64,000 bases of DNA from Ketobacter sp. MCCC 1A13808 (GTDB lineage Bacteria; Pseudomonadota; Gammaproteobacteria; Pseudomonadales; Ketobacteraceae): the NCBI RefSeq assembly GCF_009746715.1, contig NZ_VRKW01000001.1:372001-436000 (forward strand). Direction: 5' to 3'. The notes beneath the pieces were generated by a model. That model was not told where the DNA came from, searched no databases, and was given only the letters and a program-made list of their open reading frames with translations. Positions 35,909 to 47,725 of this stretch are shown here, piece after piece. Position 1 is the first letter of the stretch; every line of letters starts with the position of its first letter. Made by a program: the position numbers and the translations under genes.

Positions 35909-36533
35909 TTTCGCTTCCTTTTTGCGTTTGCTCGTTGGAGAAAGGTTTAAATAACAAGGGATATAAATAACTTTGAAAGTCTTCAAGCATCCGGTTCATC
36001 GTTGCCTTATCTTCCAGCACCAAACCATCATGCTCTACTTTATCCGAAAGCAGTTGTTGAGCCAGATTATGATAAATGGCAATACGCTTCTGCAGGTAAT
36101 GCCGGCCACCCTCTTCCAGAAACGGCTCTAATGCATAATAGGACTTGGCCAGTTTTTGCAGCGAATCCTCCAGCAGTTGCTTGTCTTTCCGATTGACGCT
36201 AAGCCAGGTATCCGACAACGCCGCCATGAACTCCGCATAGTGTTGTTGCCGTGCCATAAAACTTTTTTCGAAGCGGGTCACTCGGGCTTGTTTATCCAAG
36301 AATCCCGCGTATTGTGCCTGGGCTCTTGCCAATGCTTGTTCCTGCACTTGCTGCGCCTGAATAAGTTGTTCCCCGGATACCCGACCGGTTTTATAGTTCA
36401 GATAAGAAACAAAGCCGGTCATAACGATGGCAGCTAAAACCAAAACAAAGCCGAACAAAATAACACGGTTCTCTTTATTAGCGAAGGTCGGTGACGTTGA
36501 TGAGCTCTGCTTCGGCTCGGAGTATCCTGACAT
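35895..36533 (-). CDS. Single-pass membrane protein with helical domain, unknown function
   Basis: A 212-residue protein with a CGGAGG ribosome site. A cytoplasmic tail (1-22) is followed by one membrane helix (about 24-45: VILFGFVLVLAAIVMTGFVSYL) and a mostly helical domain of about 160 residues with coiled-coil character (EQLIQAQQVQEQALARAQAQ). The layout is like the sensor part of a chemoreceptor or kinase, but no output domain follows. It overlaps ppk2 by 14 bases, so the two are translationally coupled. I do not recognise the family; a link to polyphosphate metabolism is only inferred from context. Confidence 0.65.
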   Translation of the reverse strand: MSGYSEPKQSSSTSPTFANKENRVILFGFVLVLAAIVMTGFVSYLNYKTGRVSGEQLIQAQQVQEQALARAQAQYAGFLDKQARVTRFEKSFMARQQHYAEFMAALSDTWLSVNRKDKQLLEDSLQKLAKSYYALEPFLEEGGRHYLQKRIAIYHNLAQQLLSDKVEHDGLVLEDKATMNRMLEDFQSYLYPLLFKPFSNEQTQKGSENERN

Positions 36534-36544
36534 TACTGCCTCCG

Positions 36545-38624
<2,080 letters not shown>

Positions 38625-38659
38625 TGTTGCAAGTGAGTTACCAGGATCGGGATTATACA

Positions 38660-38689
38660 CCCAGGGCGTTGTATCGACGACGCCCTGGG
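38660..38689. repeat. Perfect 10-base-stem hairpin between zipA and ligA
   Basis: CCCAGGGCGT (38660-38669), ten-base loop, ACGCCCTGGG (38680-38689). There is no T-run on either side. With the second hairpin at 38607-38624 it fills most of the zipA-ligA spacer and could act as an mRNA stability or attenuation element. Confidence 0.5.
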
Positions 38690-38700
38690 TAAGGGGAATA

Positions 38701-39747
38701 CTAATATTGCCGCTTTCCACCGCGATAAGAAAGCAGCTTGCGCTCAAAATCGAGCACACGCTGGCGATAATGTTCTGCCGTTTGCTGGCGCAGTACATTA
38801 TGGTTCTCGTCTTTGATATCTGCATCCAGCAACTTGGAAATTTTGCGCGCTGAATCCATCATGATCTCAAATGCGTGAATAGGACGTTTGGGGCCGGGCA
38901 ATTTCATGAAGATACAAATACCCGGTGTGCTGAATTCTGACATGGTATCCAGATCAAATACGCCGGGCTCCACTACATTGGCGGCACTGAATAACAATCC
39001 GCCTTTTCCACTATGCTGTTCATAGCGATGGAATATATTCATTTCACCGAACCGGAAACCACAAGACAACATCACCCGTAGTAACTCGGCACCGTTCAAT
39101 TCGCCCTGCTTCGCCATCACGTTAATAACGAACACTTCCTGCAACGACGGGTCAAGTTCAACTTCCGCCGGGGCTGGTTCACGCTGCCGCGCGGGGGCTG
39201 TCTTACGATTCAATTGCGCTTGCTGCTCGGCACGGGATGCCACTAGCAAATCATCATCGGTAAACAAATCGGATTGGTCTTGCTCGACTGGTTCCGGCTC
39301 CGGCTCATAGCCGTCGGTGTCATAATCGTCCGCTTCATACGCTTCATGGTGTTCAGCATAGGCCTGCTGATATTCTTTATCGTCTGCGAGCTTACGCCCC
39401 GGTATCGTATAACTGCGTTTCTGAGGGCGCTCATCGGGCATCCCCGGATCTCCGAACGCCAGTTCAGCGTCGTCGATCGCAGAGCCGAAACCATCGTCGT
39501 CCTCAGCCCGGTTAGAATGATCTTCACCAATCGATTGGCGCACACTCAAAGGAATTTTACGGGCACCCCCATTGGGCAACTCTCCGCGGAAATATTCCCA
39601 CTCATCTTCGCAGCTGCCACCCAGCTCTGAAGGCAGCTTGAGTTCACCAATTCTGGATTTCCGCATTCGCCGGTATCCGTCAAGGGCAATCCCTGCAATA
39701 ACTACTAACCCTACTAATATAAGTACCAGTTGTAGGTCAAATTCCAT
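38701..39747 (-). CDS. zipA: Cell division protein ZipA
   Basis: A 348-residue divisome protein that tethers FtsZ to the membrane. An N-terminal helix (6-24: LVLILVGLVVIAGIALDGY) is followed by a basic patch RRMRKSR, a long acidic and proline-containing linker (about 45-200), and the C-terminal FtsZ-binding domain (about 205-340: VFVINVMAKQGELNGAELL, then FRFGEMNIFHR). It lies between smc and ligA on the same strand. Confidence 0.93.
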   Translation of the reverse strand: MEFDLQLVLILVGLVVIAGIALDGYRRMRKSRIGELKLPSELGGSCEDEWEYFRGELPNGGARKIPLSVRQSIGEDHSNRAEDDDGFGSAIDDAELAFGDPGMPDERPQKRSYTIPGRKLADDKEYQQAYAEHHEAYEADDYDTDGYEPEPEPVEQDQSDLFTDDDLLVASRAEQQAQLNRKTAPARQREPAPAEVELDPSLQEVFVINVMAKQGELNGAELLRVMLSCGFRFGEMNIFHRYEQHSGKGGLLFSAANVVEPGVFDLDTMSEFSTPGICIFMKLPGPKRPIHAFEIMMDSARKISKLLDADIKDENHNVLRQQTAEHYRQRVLDFERKLLSYRGGKRQY

Positions 39748-39874
39748 CAGTCGAATCCTCGCGTATTCTCTGTGGCTTCTGATAGATCAAGCCCTGATCG
39801 CAATTTTGTCACTTCTATCAAAAACATAGAGCATATCCATTAAAAATAAAGCCAATTCGTCAATATTTTGCTAA

Positions 39875-42800
39875 TTAGGCAACCGCCATCGCTGCGGCTT
39901 GCTCAACATCCACCGTTACCAATCTGGAAACACCTGGCTCGTGCATGGTGACCCCCATCAATTGATGTGCCATTTCCATCGCAATTTTGTTGTGGGTGAT
40001 ATAGATAAACTGCACTTTCGCTGACATTTCTTCCACCATGCGGGAGTAACGCCCCACGTTGGCGTCATCCAGTGGTGCATCCACTTCGTCCAAAATGCAG
40101 AACGGGGCCGGATTAAGCTGGAAGATGGAGAACACCAACGCGATTGCAGTGAGCGCCTTTTCACCCCCACTGAGCAAATAAATGGTGCTGTTTTTCTTGC
40201 CTGGCGGGCGAGCCATAATGGCAACACCGGTATCCAGCAGATCATCACCGGTCAACTCCAGATAGGCATGGCCACCACCAAACACTTTGGGGAACAATTC
40301 CGACAACCCTGCTGAAACTTTATCGAACGTTTCCTTGAAACGGGTGCGGGTTTCACGGTCGATTTTGCGAATTGCATTCTCCAGGGTTTCCAGAGCCTGC
40401 ATTAAATCCTCGTGCTGTGAATCCAGATAATTCTTGCGCTCGGACTGGGATTTATATTCGTCAATTGCCGCCAGGTTAATCGCGCCCAAACGGGAAATTT
40501 TACCACCCAGCCGGTCCAGCTCGGCAGACCATTCCGCTTCGTTTGCTGCTTCGGGTAATTCATTCACAACGACCTCAATATCAAATTGAGATTCGGTCAA
40601 TTGGTTTTGCAGGTTTTCACGCTGCACCCGCATCCCCTGCCACTCCATACGGTTCCGCTCCAGTTGCGAGCGCACCCCTTGCGCGGACTGTTCGGCTTCC
40701 GCACGCTTTTTCTCGGCAGCCCGTAATTGATGGTCACAATCTTCCTGGGTACGACGCGCGGTAGCCAATTCTTCTTCCACCAGCAATCTTGATTCCAGCT
40801 TTTCTTCCAGCTCCGCCTGTAGTTCCACAAACGGATCATCGCCCAGCGACAGCTGTTCTTCGATTGCCGAGCGCCGTTCCTGTAAGGTGGTGAGCTGTTG
40901 TGTTAACCGTGCCAACCCCTGTTTTACGGAATCGCGCCGGGACTGCAATTGCTGAACCTGCAGCGCCAGCTGGTGGGCTTTATCTTTGCCGCCCCGCGCA
41001 GCTTGCTTTACCTGATCCAAGCGCGCTCTGTTTTCATCACGCTGCTTTAATAATTGCTCGCGCTGATCGGTGTCCGTGGCCATCAAATCCATAGCGTCCT
41101 GCAACACCAGGCGCGCTTCTCCCAATGCTTCCTGCTCAAGGGTTTGTTGCTCTTTGCACTCTTCCAACTCCTTGCTGATACGCTCACGGCGCATGTTAAA
41201 TTGTTCCAGGCGTACTTGCTTGGCACTCAATTGGGCTTTCAGGTCTGACAACGAACGATTGAATTCGCTCAATTCCCGTTGTGATTCTTCCCGACGTTCT
41301 TCCATCGCACGCAATGCTTCACGACCTTCGGTCAGCGTTTCGGTGAGCTGTTCGACCCGAGCTTCCACTTCCTCCAAGCGCAGATTAGTGTCTTCCAATA
41401 CTTTCTGGCGCTTCAGAACGCTGTCTTCTTGAGAGGAATCTCTTGCTACCCGCATCCAGTTGGGTCCGATCCAAATCGAATCCGGAGTTATCAGGGACTC
41501 ACCGGCATTCAGTTGTGAACGCAGTTGCAGGGCTTGTGCCAGATCCTCTGCTATATAGACTCCCGCCGTAAGCGCTTTAGCTGCCGCTTCACCTTGAAGT
41601 TTGCCGGACAGAGGAACCAGTGTCTGATTACAGATCTGATTCGGCTCCGTGCCGGTTTCCAAAAACGATACCACCCCTTTTTCCAAGCCGCTGACCACCG
41701 CAGTTACCGCGTCCAGCCCATTAATGCACACAGCCTGCAGATAGTCACCCAACACCGTTTCTACGGCTTTTTCCCAGCCACTTTCCGCCTGAACTTTTTG
41801 CGCCAGACGAGGTTGCTCGTTCAGTTGATGCCGAGTTAACCATTCCACCAGATCAGACTCACCCATCGCCGCTTGCTGCAACGCTTCCAATGAGGCATGA
41901 CGGCCTTTCAAAGTTTGTAATTCGCTTTTGGCATTATCCAGTTCCAGATTGATCTGGTTGTTGGATTCACGGCGGCTTTTCATCGTTTCCTGGATCGTCA
42001 GCGCACTGCCTTGCATGTCTTCGATTTTCATATCCGCTTCTGCCATACGCTCTTCCAGCATCGCCACTTCTTCTTCCAGCGGTCCGGCGGACAAGGTCTC
42101 ACGCTCACCTTTCAGGCGCTCGATGCGATCCCGTAACCGCTCAACAGACTGCTCCAGATGCTGGATCCGGGATTGCTCCACCTGGGCTCTTTGCCGCGGC
42201 TCATTTGCCTTCTGGTTGAACTCGTCCCATTTATGTTGCCAGTCCTGCATCTTCTCTTCGGCATTATGCAGGTTATCATTTGCGGCATCGGCTTCTGCTT
42301 TAACCAGTTCGTATTCCGGCTCAATTTCCGCTAATTGGATATTGGCCTCTTCCAGCTGCTCCTGGTCTATACGCTGCTGATCCTCACCCTGACGACAGGC
42401 TTCGATGGTTTGCTGCAAGTCCTGGCGCAACTGGTTGCCGCGTTCTTTGGTGTGTTGGATGGTTTGTTCCACCCGGGCAATATCGGCTCCCAAACCATAA
42501 AAGCGACCCTGGACTTCATTGAGTTTATCGCTGAGTTCATGGTGCTGTTCCCTCTGCTGCTCGATCGTGGCGTCCATTGAGCGCTGATCCGCCATAAAGG
42601 CTTCCAGTTTGACCTCCAGATCACGAATGGTGGATTCGCTGTTTTCCACCTGATCATTGAGGCTTTTCCATTTCAGTGCCTGCAGTTGCGCTTTTACCAG
42701 ACGCTCTTCTTCCTTAAATTGTTTGTATTTTTCGGCGGCGGCGGCCTGGCGTTCCAGATGTTGCAATTGGCGGCCTAATTCATCGCGCAGATCTTCCAGG

Positions 42801-43378
42801 CGATCCAGATTCTCGCGCGTGCGACGCATACGGTGCTCGGTTTCTTTACGGCGCTCTTTGTATTTCGAAATGCCTGCCGCTTCTTCAATAAACACCCGCA
42901 ATTCTTCCGGTTTGGCTTCTATCAAGCGGGAAATCATGCCTTGTTCGATGATGGCATAACTGCGTGCCCCGAGACCGGTTCCCAGGAAGATATCGGTGAT
43001 GTCCTTGCGTCGGCATTTGGTGCCGTTAAGATAATAGTTTGATTGCCCGTCACGGGTGACCAATCGCTTGATGCCAATTTCGTTGAAGCTGACGTACTCG
43101 CCACCCAAGCTGTTGTCACTGTTATCAAACACCAACTCCACAGAGGCCTGGGTCGTGGGTTTGCGGGAACTGGAGCCATTAAAAATCACATCCGCCATGG
43201 ATTCACCACGCAGATGTTTGGCGGAGCTTTCCCCCATCACCCAACGTACAGCATCAATTACATTGGATTTTCCGCAACCATTTGGGCCGACAATGGAAGT
43301 CAGATTATCGGGGAAAGACACCGTGGTGGGATCCACAAAAGATTTGAAACCCGCAAGCTTGATCGATTTAAGACGCAT
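39875..43378 (-). CDS. smc: Chromosome segregation ATPase SMC
   Basis: A 1167-residue condensin. The N-terminal ATPase half has Walker A GPNGCGKSN (about 32-40). It is followed by long coiled coils broken by a hinge (about 510-660). The C-terminal half carries the ABC signature LLSGGEKALTAIAL and Walker B FCILDEVDAPLDDAN. The length is right. It dimerises and compacts DNA. No scpA/scpB partners are in the window. It has an AAGGATAAG ribosome site. It is the first gene of the smc-zipA-ligA run. Confidence 0.96.
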   Translation of the reverse strand: MRLKSIKLAGFKSFVDPTTVSFPDNLTSIVGPNGCGKSNVIDAVRWVMGESSAKHLRGESMADVIFNGSSSRKPTTQASVELVFDNSDNSLGGEYVSFNEIGIKRLVTRDGQSNYYLNGTKCRRKDITDIFLGTGLGARSYAIIEQGMISRLIEAKPEELRVFIEEAAGISKYKERRKETEHRMRRTRENLDRLEDLRDELGRQLQHLERQAAAAEKYKQFKEEERLVKAQLQALKWKSLNDQVENSESTIRDLEVKLEAFMADQRSMDATIEQQREQHHELSDKLNEVQGRFYGLGADIARVEQTIQHTKERGNQLRQDLQQTIEACRQGEDQQRIDQEQLEEANIQLAEIEPEYELVKAEADAANDNLHNAEEKMQDWQHKWDEFNQKANEPRQRAQVEQSRIQHLEQSVERLRDRIERLKGERETLSAGPLEEEVAMLEERMAEADMKIEDMQGSALTIQETMKSRRESNNQINLELDNAKSELQTLKGRHASLEALQQAAMGESDLVEWLTRHQLNEQPRLAQKVQAESGWEKAVETVLGDYLQAVCINGLDAVTAVVSGLEKGVVSFLETGTEPNQICNQTLVPLSGKLQGEAAAKALTAGVYIAEDLAQALQLRSQLNAGESLITPDSIWIGPNWMRVARDSSQEDSVLKRQKVLEDTNLRLEEVEARVEQLTETLTEGREALRAMEERREESQRELSEFNRSLSDLKAQLSAKQVRLEQFNMRRERISKELEECKEQQTLEQEALGEARLVLQDAMDLMATDTDQREQLLKQRDENRARLDQVKQAARGGKDKAHQLALQVQQLQSRRDSVKQGLARLTQQLTTLQERRSAIEEQLSLGDDPFVELQAELEEKLESRLLVEEELATARRTQEDCDHQLRAAEKKRAEAEQSAQGVRSQLERNRMEWQGMRVQRENLQNQLTESQFDIEVVVNELPEAANEAEWSAELDRLGGKISRLGAINLAAIDEYKSQSERKNYLDSQHEDLMQALETLENAIRKIDRETRTRFKETFDKVSAGLSELFPKVFGGGHAYLELTGDDLLDTGVAIMARPPGKKNSTIYLLSGGEKALTAIALVFSIFQLNPAPFCILDEVDAPLDDANVGRYSRMVEEMSAKVQFIYITHNKIAMEMAHQLMGVTMHEPGVSRLVTVDVEQAAAMAVA

Positions 43379-43649
43379 GAATGGATGCTTATCCTTATTA
43401 GAATCGGGGGCCTGTTAAGTCACTGTACAGTTTTGAACAGTTTGGGCCGGTTTGAGGGCCATTCACGGCATCACCCTCGCAATTAAACCCCCTATTGTAG
43501 CGAGTTTTATCATGAGCACCAGTCCGCGAGCCCTGTAAAAATACCGAATGTTTATAGGACGTTAAAAGCACGACGACCTGGAATTTCAGTTAACAGCAGC
43601 CGATCGGGTGTGTTAGGGTTCGGCCTTTACGGTAGTCGGAGTAAGCGCG

Positions 43650-44450
43650 ATGATCAAAGAGCTACGGGATGGTTTGAGCTATGTGGGTGAAGGCTTTGCG
43701 CTGGCACGCCAACCCGGTTTGCGGCCGTATCTGGTGGTACCTCTGATCATGAATTTCCTGCTGTTCGGGGTCAGCGGCTATCTGGTGATGTCTTACGCCT
43801 ACGAATGGATTGCCGGCTGGGGTGCCGCTGTCGACCTGTGGAGCTGGCTGGATTGGCTGGAACCGGTTATCGACCAGCTGTTGGGGGCGCTGAAATGGGT
43901 GATCTTCGCGGTAATTATCCTGGGGTTGCTGTTTATTATGGGCTCAACCTTTACTATGTTTACCCATCTGCTGGTCAGCCCCTTTATCGGGATTCTGGGC
44001 GAAAAAGCCGAACTCGCATTACATGAGCCAAGCTATCCCCAGCATACCCTGGGCCAGATCGCCTTGCGCACCATTACCCGCGAATGTCGCAAAATGTTGT
44101 ACTGGATCGTACGCGCCGCGGGCCTGGCACTTATCTCGGTGATTCTTTACTTTATCCCGGTAGTCAATGCCGCTGTACCGGTCTTGTGGTTCCTCTTCGG
44201 TTCCTGGATCCTGGCGATGCAATATATTGATGTGGCGGCAGATAATAACGGTATTCCGTTTAAGGATTTGCTGATGCTGATGCAAAAGCACCGAACATCT
44301 GTGATGGCGTTTGGTGCGGTCATTATGGCGCTTACCTCTATTCCCATCGTGAATCTGTTTATTATTCCGGTCGCCGTGTGCGGAGGCATCGTATTTTGGG
44401 TGAAGAAAATTCAGCCTGCATTAGGAACCGTTGCGCTGCGGACAAAATAA
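43650..44450 (+). CDS. cysZ: CysZ-type sulfate transporter
   Basis: A 266-residue inner-membrane protein that imports sulfate for cysteine synthesis. It begins ELRDGLSYVGEGFALARQPGLRPYLVVPL, typical of CysZ, and has four or five hydrophobic segments (LGLLFIMGSTFTMFTHLLVSPFIGILGEK; ALISVILYFIPVVNAAVPVLWFLFGSWILA). The ribosome site is CGGAG. It is divergent from smc and converges on the GntR regulator gene with 4 bases between. Confidence 0.9.
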   Translation: MIKELRDGLSYVGEGFALARQPGLRPYLVVPLIMNFLLFGVSGYLVMSYAYEWIAGWGAAVDLWSWLDWLEPVIDQLLGALKWVIFAVIILGLLFIMGSTFTMFTHLLVSPFIGILGEKAELALHEPSYPQHTLGQIALRTITRECRKMLYWIVRAAGLALISVILYFIPVVNAAVPVLWFLFGSWILAMQYIDVAADNNGIPFKDLLMLMQKHRTSVMAFGAVIMALTSIPIVNLFIIPVAVCGGIVFWVKKIQPALGTVALRTK

Positions 44451-44454
44451 CCCA

Positions 44455-45159
44455 TCAGGCGCGTTCTGATGCCGCTTTAGGGGACTGAGTTGAGGTCCGG
44501 ACCGGAGCGGGGTCCAGACGCGCCAGCACCGTTTGACACTGATGTTTGGCAAACTGTTCCAGCTTAGCCACTGCCCCTTCTGCATCCCGTTGCATGATGC
44601 TCGCCATCAATTCACGGAAAAAAACCATTGAACGTTCCCGCTCCTCTTGGCTCAGGTTAATCGCAAAATAATAGGTCCGGCGTACCGCCGGTTGCAGATC
44701 TTCCAGCATATCTTCCAAATAGGGGTTATCGACAAAGCGGTAGGCCATTCGGGCGAATTCGAAAGTCGCCTCGTAGAAATCCATCACCCTGTTTTCGGCT
44801 GCATAGCTTTCCATCAGTTTCAGTAACTCAAGAAACGGCTGTAGTTCGCCTTCCTTCCACACCAATGTCGCCCGGCGGCACAATTGACCGATCAGAAGAA
44901 TATTCATTTCGTAGACGTCACGCACGTGCTTCGGGGTCATGGCCGATACCACGGCCCCTTTTCGCGGGACGATATTGATAAGGTAACGACGCTCAAGAAT
45001 AAGATAGGCTTCGCGTACAGAGCCCCGGCTGACATTAAGCTCACTAGCCACCCTCAGTTCCTGAATCCGGTCTCCCGAGTTAAGTTCACCGTTTACGATT
45101 AATTGTCCTAAATGTTGCGCAATTTGCTCAGCTAAGCTTTCCGGGGCTTTAAAACTCAT
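44455..45159 (-). CDS. GntR-family regulator with FCD domain
   Basis: A 234-residue regulator. Residues about 8-75 form a winged helix (LGQLIVNGELNSGDRIQELRVASELNVSRGSVREAYLILERR). The rest is an all-helical FCD ligand domain (VYEMNILLIGQLCRRATLV, then MVFFRELMASIMQRDAEGA), which binds small organic acids in relatives. A GntR gene next to smc is also known in Pseudomonas. Its targets are not clear. Confidence 0.88.
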   Translation of the reverse strand: MSFKAPESLAEQIAQHLGQLIVNGELNSGDRIQELRVASELNVSRGSVREAYLILERRYLINIVPRKGAVVSAMTPKHVRDVYEMNILLIGQLCRRATLVWKEGELQPFLELLKLMESYAAENRVMDFYEATFEFARMAYRFVDNPYLEDMLEDLQPAVRRTYYFAINLSQEERERSMVFFRELMASIMQRDAEGAVAKLEQFAKHQCQTVLARLDPAPVRTSTQSPKAASERA

Positions 45160-45628
45160 GTTGATGTAACTACTTTTTATGCTTTTAAGGGGGGTCCTGT
45201 CGGAATGTCGAGAGGAATGTCAGCGTGGAGTTTCCCCATTGATCCCTGTCCAGTCAAGTAATTCACACGGATTACAACGAACTAATTTTTGACATGCCCT
45301 GGCTGGGCGTGCGCTGCCCTAAAACCGAACCTGTATCTCGCAAGTTCACACCCATTTTTTAAATCACTAGGAAAAACAACCGAATATGATCCTGTTCCCG
45401 CCAATTCCCCAGTTCGGACATTGTGCTATATCTGCTGCTACCGTTTTAGCGCCAATTGATAACTGAATTTCATAGGGGTTTAGGGTGCTTAACCAAACAA
45501 ACTGATGAACGAAGTCCGTATTGGGGCGGTGAAAGCGGGCTGCCGGGACGGATGATCAAACTACAACGACGTATCCGTTGCAAATTTGATCCTTCACGCG
45601 CTGAATGCGCAAAGCCCCGCGATGCGCT
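45160..45628. other. Long intergenic gap between GntR gene and ccmE
   Basis: About 470 bases with no supported gene. In a complete ccm cluster ccmF would begin here. An interrupted hairpin lies at 45554-45591 (GATCAAA...CAACG, seven-base loop, CGTTG...TTTGATC). No T-run follows it. The promoter of the GntR gene must lie at the left end. Confidence 0.5.
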
Positions 45629-46096
45629 TTAATATGCCGGTTTAGTAACACCCTGGGCATCTGCGCCTTTGGGATGGCCGGCCTTTTCGATCGCCTCCTG
45701 CACTTCAGGGGGCACATACTTTTCATCGTGCTTGGCCAGCACTTCGTCGGCCATTACCGTGTTGGCCGAAATAAGCTTCCCATTGGCAATAATGCCCTGC
45801 CCTTCGCGAAACAGATCCGGCAGAATGCCTGCGTACTTCACCGTAATGGTTTCGGCGTTATCGGTAATATCGAATGACACATGCAGATCTTCACCTCGAA
45901 TCACTGAACCGGTTACCACCAAGCCACCAACCCGGATACGGCGCTCCATGGGCGCGTTTCCCGCCACCACTTCAGTGGGGCTATAAAATAAATTAATATT
46001 CTCTTTCATTGCAAACATGATCAGTGCGACCGACAGCGCCACCGCAATCAATACGCCCACTATAATGATCAATCGTTGCTTCCGGATGGGGTTCAT
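45629..46096 (-). CDS. ccmE: Cytochrome c maturation heme chaperone CcmE
   Basis: A 155-residue periplasmic heme chaperone anchored by an N-terminal helix (about 9-30). The heme-binding His123 lies in AKHDEKYVPPEV with Tyr127, and the OB-fold core GGLVVTGSV and FDITDN are typical. Its ATG overlaps the stop of ccmD. It is the last ccm gene in the window; ccmF, ccmG and ccmH, which normally follow, are absent. Confidence 0.95.
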   Translation of the reverse strand: MNPIRKQRLIIIVGVLIAVALSVALIMFAMKENINLFYSPTEVVAGNAPMERRIRVGGLVVTGSVIRGEDLHVSFDITDNAETITVKYAGILPDLFREGQGIIANGKLISANTVMADEVLAKHDEKYVPPEVQEAIEKAGHPKGADAQGVTKPAY

Positions 46097-46272
46097 AAAC
46101 CTGCCTGCTCCCGTTTTATTTTTCGCTGAATGGTTTCAATTACATTCTTTTTGCGGCGCCGAATGGCGATTAGGTTACCCAAGATCACGACCAGAGTGAT
46201 GCCATAGGCAGACCATACGAAAGCGCCGTGCTTGCCCATCTGCATAAACGCCTGAAAAGAGTCAAACTCCAC
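46093..46272 (-). CDS. ccmD: Heme exporter protein CcmD
   Basis: A 59-residue, single-helix membrane protein needed to release holo-CcmE from CcmABC. It starts with GTG at 46272, has the family pattern FMQMGKHGAFVWSAYGITLVVIL and a basic tail RRRKKNVIETIQRK. Its TGA overlaps the ATG of ccmE by four bases, and it begins 2 bases after ccmC ends. Confidence 0.9.
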   Translation of the reverse strand: MEFDSFQAFMQMGKHGAFVWSAYGITLVVILGNLIAIRRRKKNVIETIQRKIKREQAGL

Positions 46273-46274
46273 CG

Positions 46275-47027
46275 TTATACCGCTCCAACTGTTTTTTTAA
46301 CCCAATTGCTACGCTGCTCCCGTTGCAGAACTTCGCAACGGGTTGAATTGATTAACAACACTGCGAACAAGCAATAGAAACCGCCAATGCAACTTAACAA
46401 CGTGAACAACATTTCCGGGTCGATCGCGGAGCTGGTCATTTTTATCGAGGCCGGTTGGTGCAGCGTGTTCCACCAATTGACTGAATATTTGATAATGGGT
46501 AGGTTCACCGCGCCGACAATACTCAACACCGCGGTCGCCCGCGCGGCAGACTGTGCATTGTTAATGGCTGAATTCAACGCCATGACGCCAATATAGAGAA
46601 AAAGTAACACCAGCATGGAGGTCAATCTTGCATCCCAGACCCACCATGTGCCCCAAGTGGGTTTGCCCCAGATGGAACCGGTGACCAGACAAATGAAGGT
46701 AAACGATGCACCAATCGGCGCCAGGCAACGGGCCACCATTTCCGCCATTTTCATACGCCACACCAACACCACCACACCGGCTACGGCCATCATGATATAG
46801 CCACCCATAGCAATACTGGCAGCCGGAACATGGATGTAGATAATGCGGTAGCTGTCTCCCTGATAGCGCTCCGGTGGCGCAAACGCCAATCCGTAGATTA
46901 AACCCGGCACCAGCAACAACACGGTAGCAGCAATCAGCCAGGGCAACATTTTCCCGGTCATCTCATAAAAGTATTTTGGCGAACCCAATTTATGGTAAAG
47001 CCGTTTCAAAGCCTGGAACACAATCAC
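46275..47027 (-). CDS. ccmC: Heme exporter protein CcmC
   Basis: A 250-residue protein with six membrane helices that loads heme onto CcmE. The tryptophan-rich heme-handling motif WGTWWVWDARLTSM is intact, flanked by conserved His residues (IYIHVPAAS and WNTLHQPAS). The start is a GTG; another GTG two codons later (47021) sits at better spacing from AGAGG. It follows ccmB by 2 bases. Confidence 0.95.
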   Translation of the reverse strand: MIVFQALKRLYHKLGSPKYFYEMTGKMLPWLIAATVLLLVPGLIYGLAFAPPERYQGDSYRIIYIHVPAASIAMGGYIMMAVAGVVVLVWRMKMAEMVARCLAPIGASFTFICLVTGSIWGKPTWGTWWVWDARLTSMLVLLFLYIGVMALNSAINNAQSAARATAVLSIVGAVNLPIIKYSVNWWNTLHQPASIKMTSSAIDPEMLFTLLSCIGGFYCLFAVLLINSTRCEVLQREQRSNWVKKTVGAV

Positions 47028-47029
47028 CT

Positions 47030-47725
47030 CTATCCGTTAACGCTGATCCGCAGCCCGGTTGCAATGGCAAAGGGAGCGAATGTGAATGCGAGTATTAAGA
47101 ACGCCGCCAGATAAGCCAACTGCCCTGCGAATGGGTGCCCCATGGCAGCCGCCTCGACCGCGCTGGTGCCGAAAATCAGCACGGGAATATAAAGCGGCAA
47201 CGCAATCACCGCGACCAATACACCGCCTTTGTGCAGACCGACCGTTAACGCCGCGCCGATGGCGCTAATCATACTCAGAACCGGTGTTCCCAAAAGCAGG
47301 CTATAAAGCGTAACCTTGATCGTATTGACGTCCATAAACATCATCACACCCAGCACCGGCGCCACGCAGATTAGCGGCAACGCGGTCACCAGCCAGTGTG
47401 CCAGCACCTTCCCGAATGCCAGAACAAAAAGCGGCTGCGGGCTCATCAAGGTTAATTCCAGAGCACCGTCATCGAAATCCTGACGGAACAAACTATCCAC
47501 CGATAATAAGGTAGACAGCAAAGCGGCGATCCAGATCACTCCCGGGGCAATTTTTTGTAGCGTACCGGGTTCCGGCCCCATGCCCAGCGGAAACAGCGCA
47601 ATGACCATAATAAAGAAGAACAGCGGGTTCACCATGTCGCCGCGCTGACGAAAAGCAATCACAATGTCCCGCTTGATAATGGCCAGCATCCCGGACCACA
47701 TCGCAGGTTCTAATTGATTTGCCAT
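47030..47725 (-). CDS. ccmB: Heme exporter protein CcmB
   Basis: A 231-residue membrane subunit of the CcmABCD ABC transporter with six helices. It has the family features FRQRGDMVNPLFFFIMVIALFPLGMGPE and VDSLFRQDFDDGALE. It overlaps ccmA by 16 bases and lies immediately before ccmC. Confidence 0.95.
   Translation of the reverse strand: MANQLEPAMWSGMLAIIKRDIVIAFRQRGDMVNPLFFFIMVIALFPLGMGPEPGTLQKIAPGVIWIAALLSTLLSVDSLFRQDFDDGALELTLMSPQPLFVLAFGKVLAHWLVTALPLICVAPVLGVMMFMDVNTIKVTLYSLLLGTPVLSMISAIGAALTVGLHKGGVLVAVIALPLYIPVLIFGTSAVEAAAMGHPFAGQLAYLAAFLILAFTFAPFAIATGLRISVNG

Noticed and set aside
45554-45591. Interrupted hairpin as the ccm operon terminator
   Set aside because: No T-run follows on the minus strand; the stem is broken by mismatches. 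Kept only as an unexplained structure.
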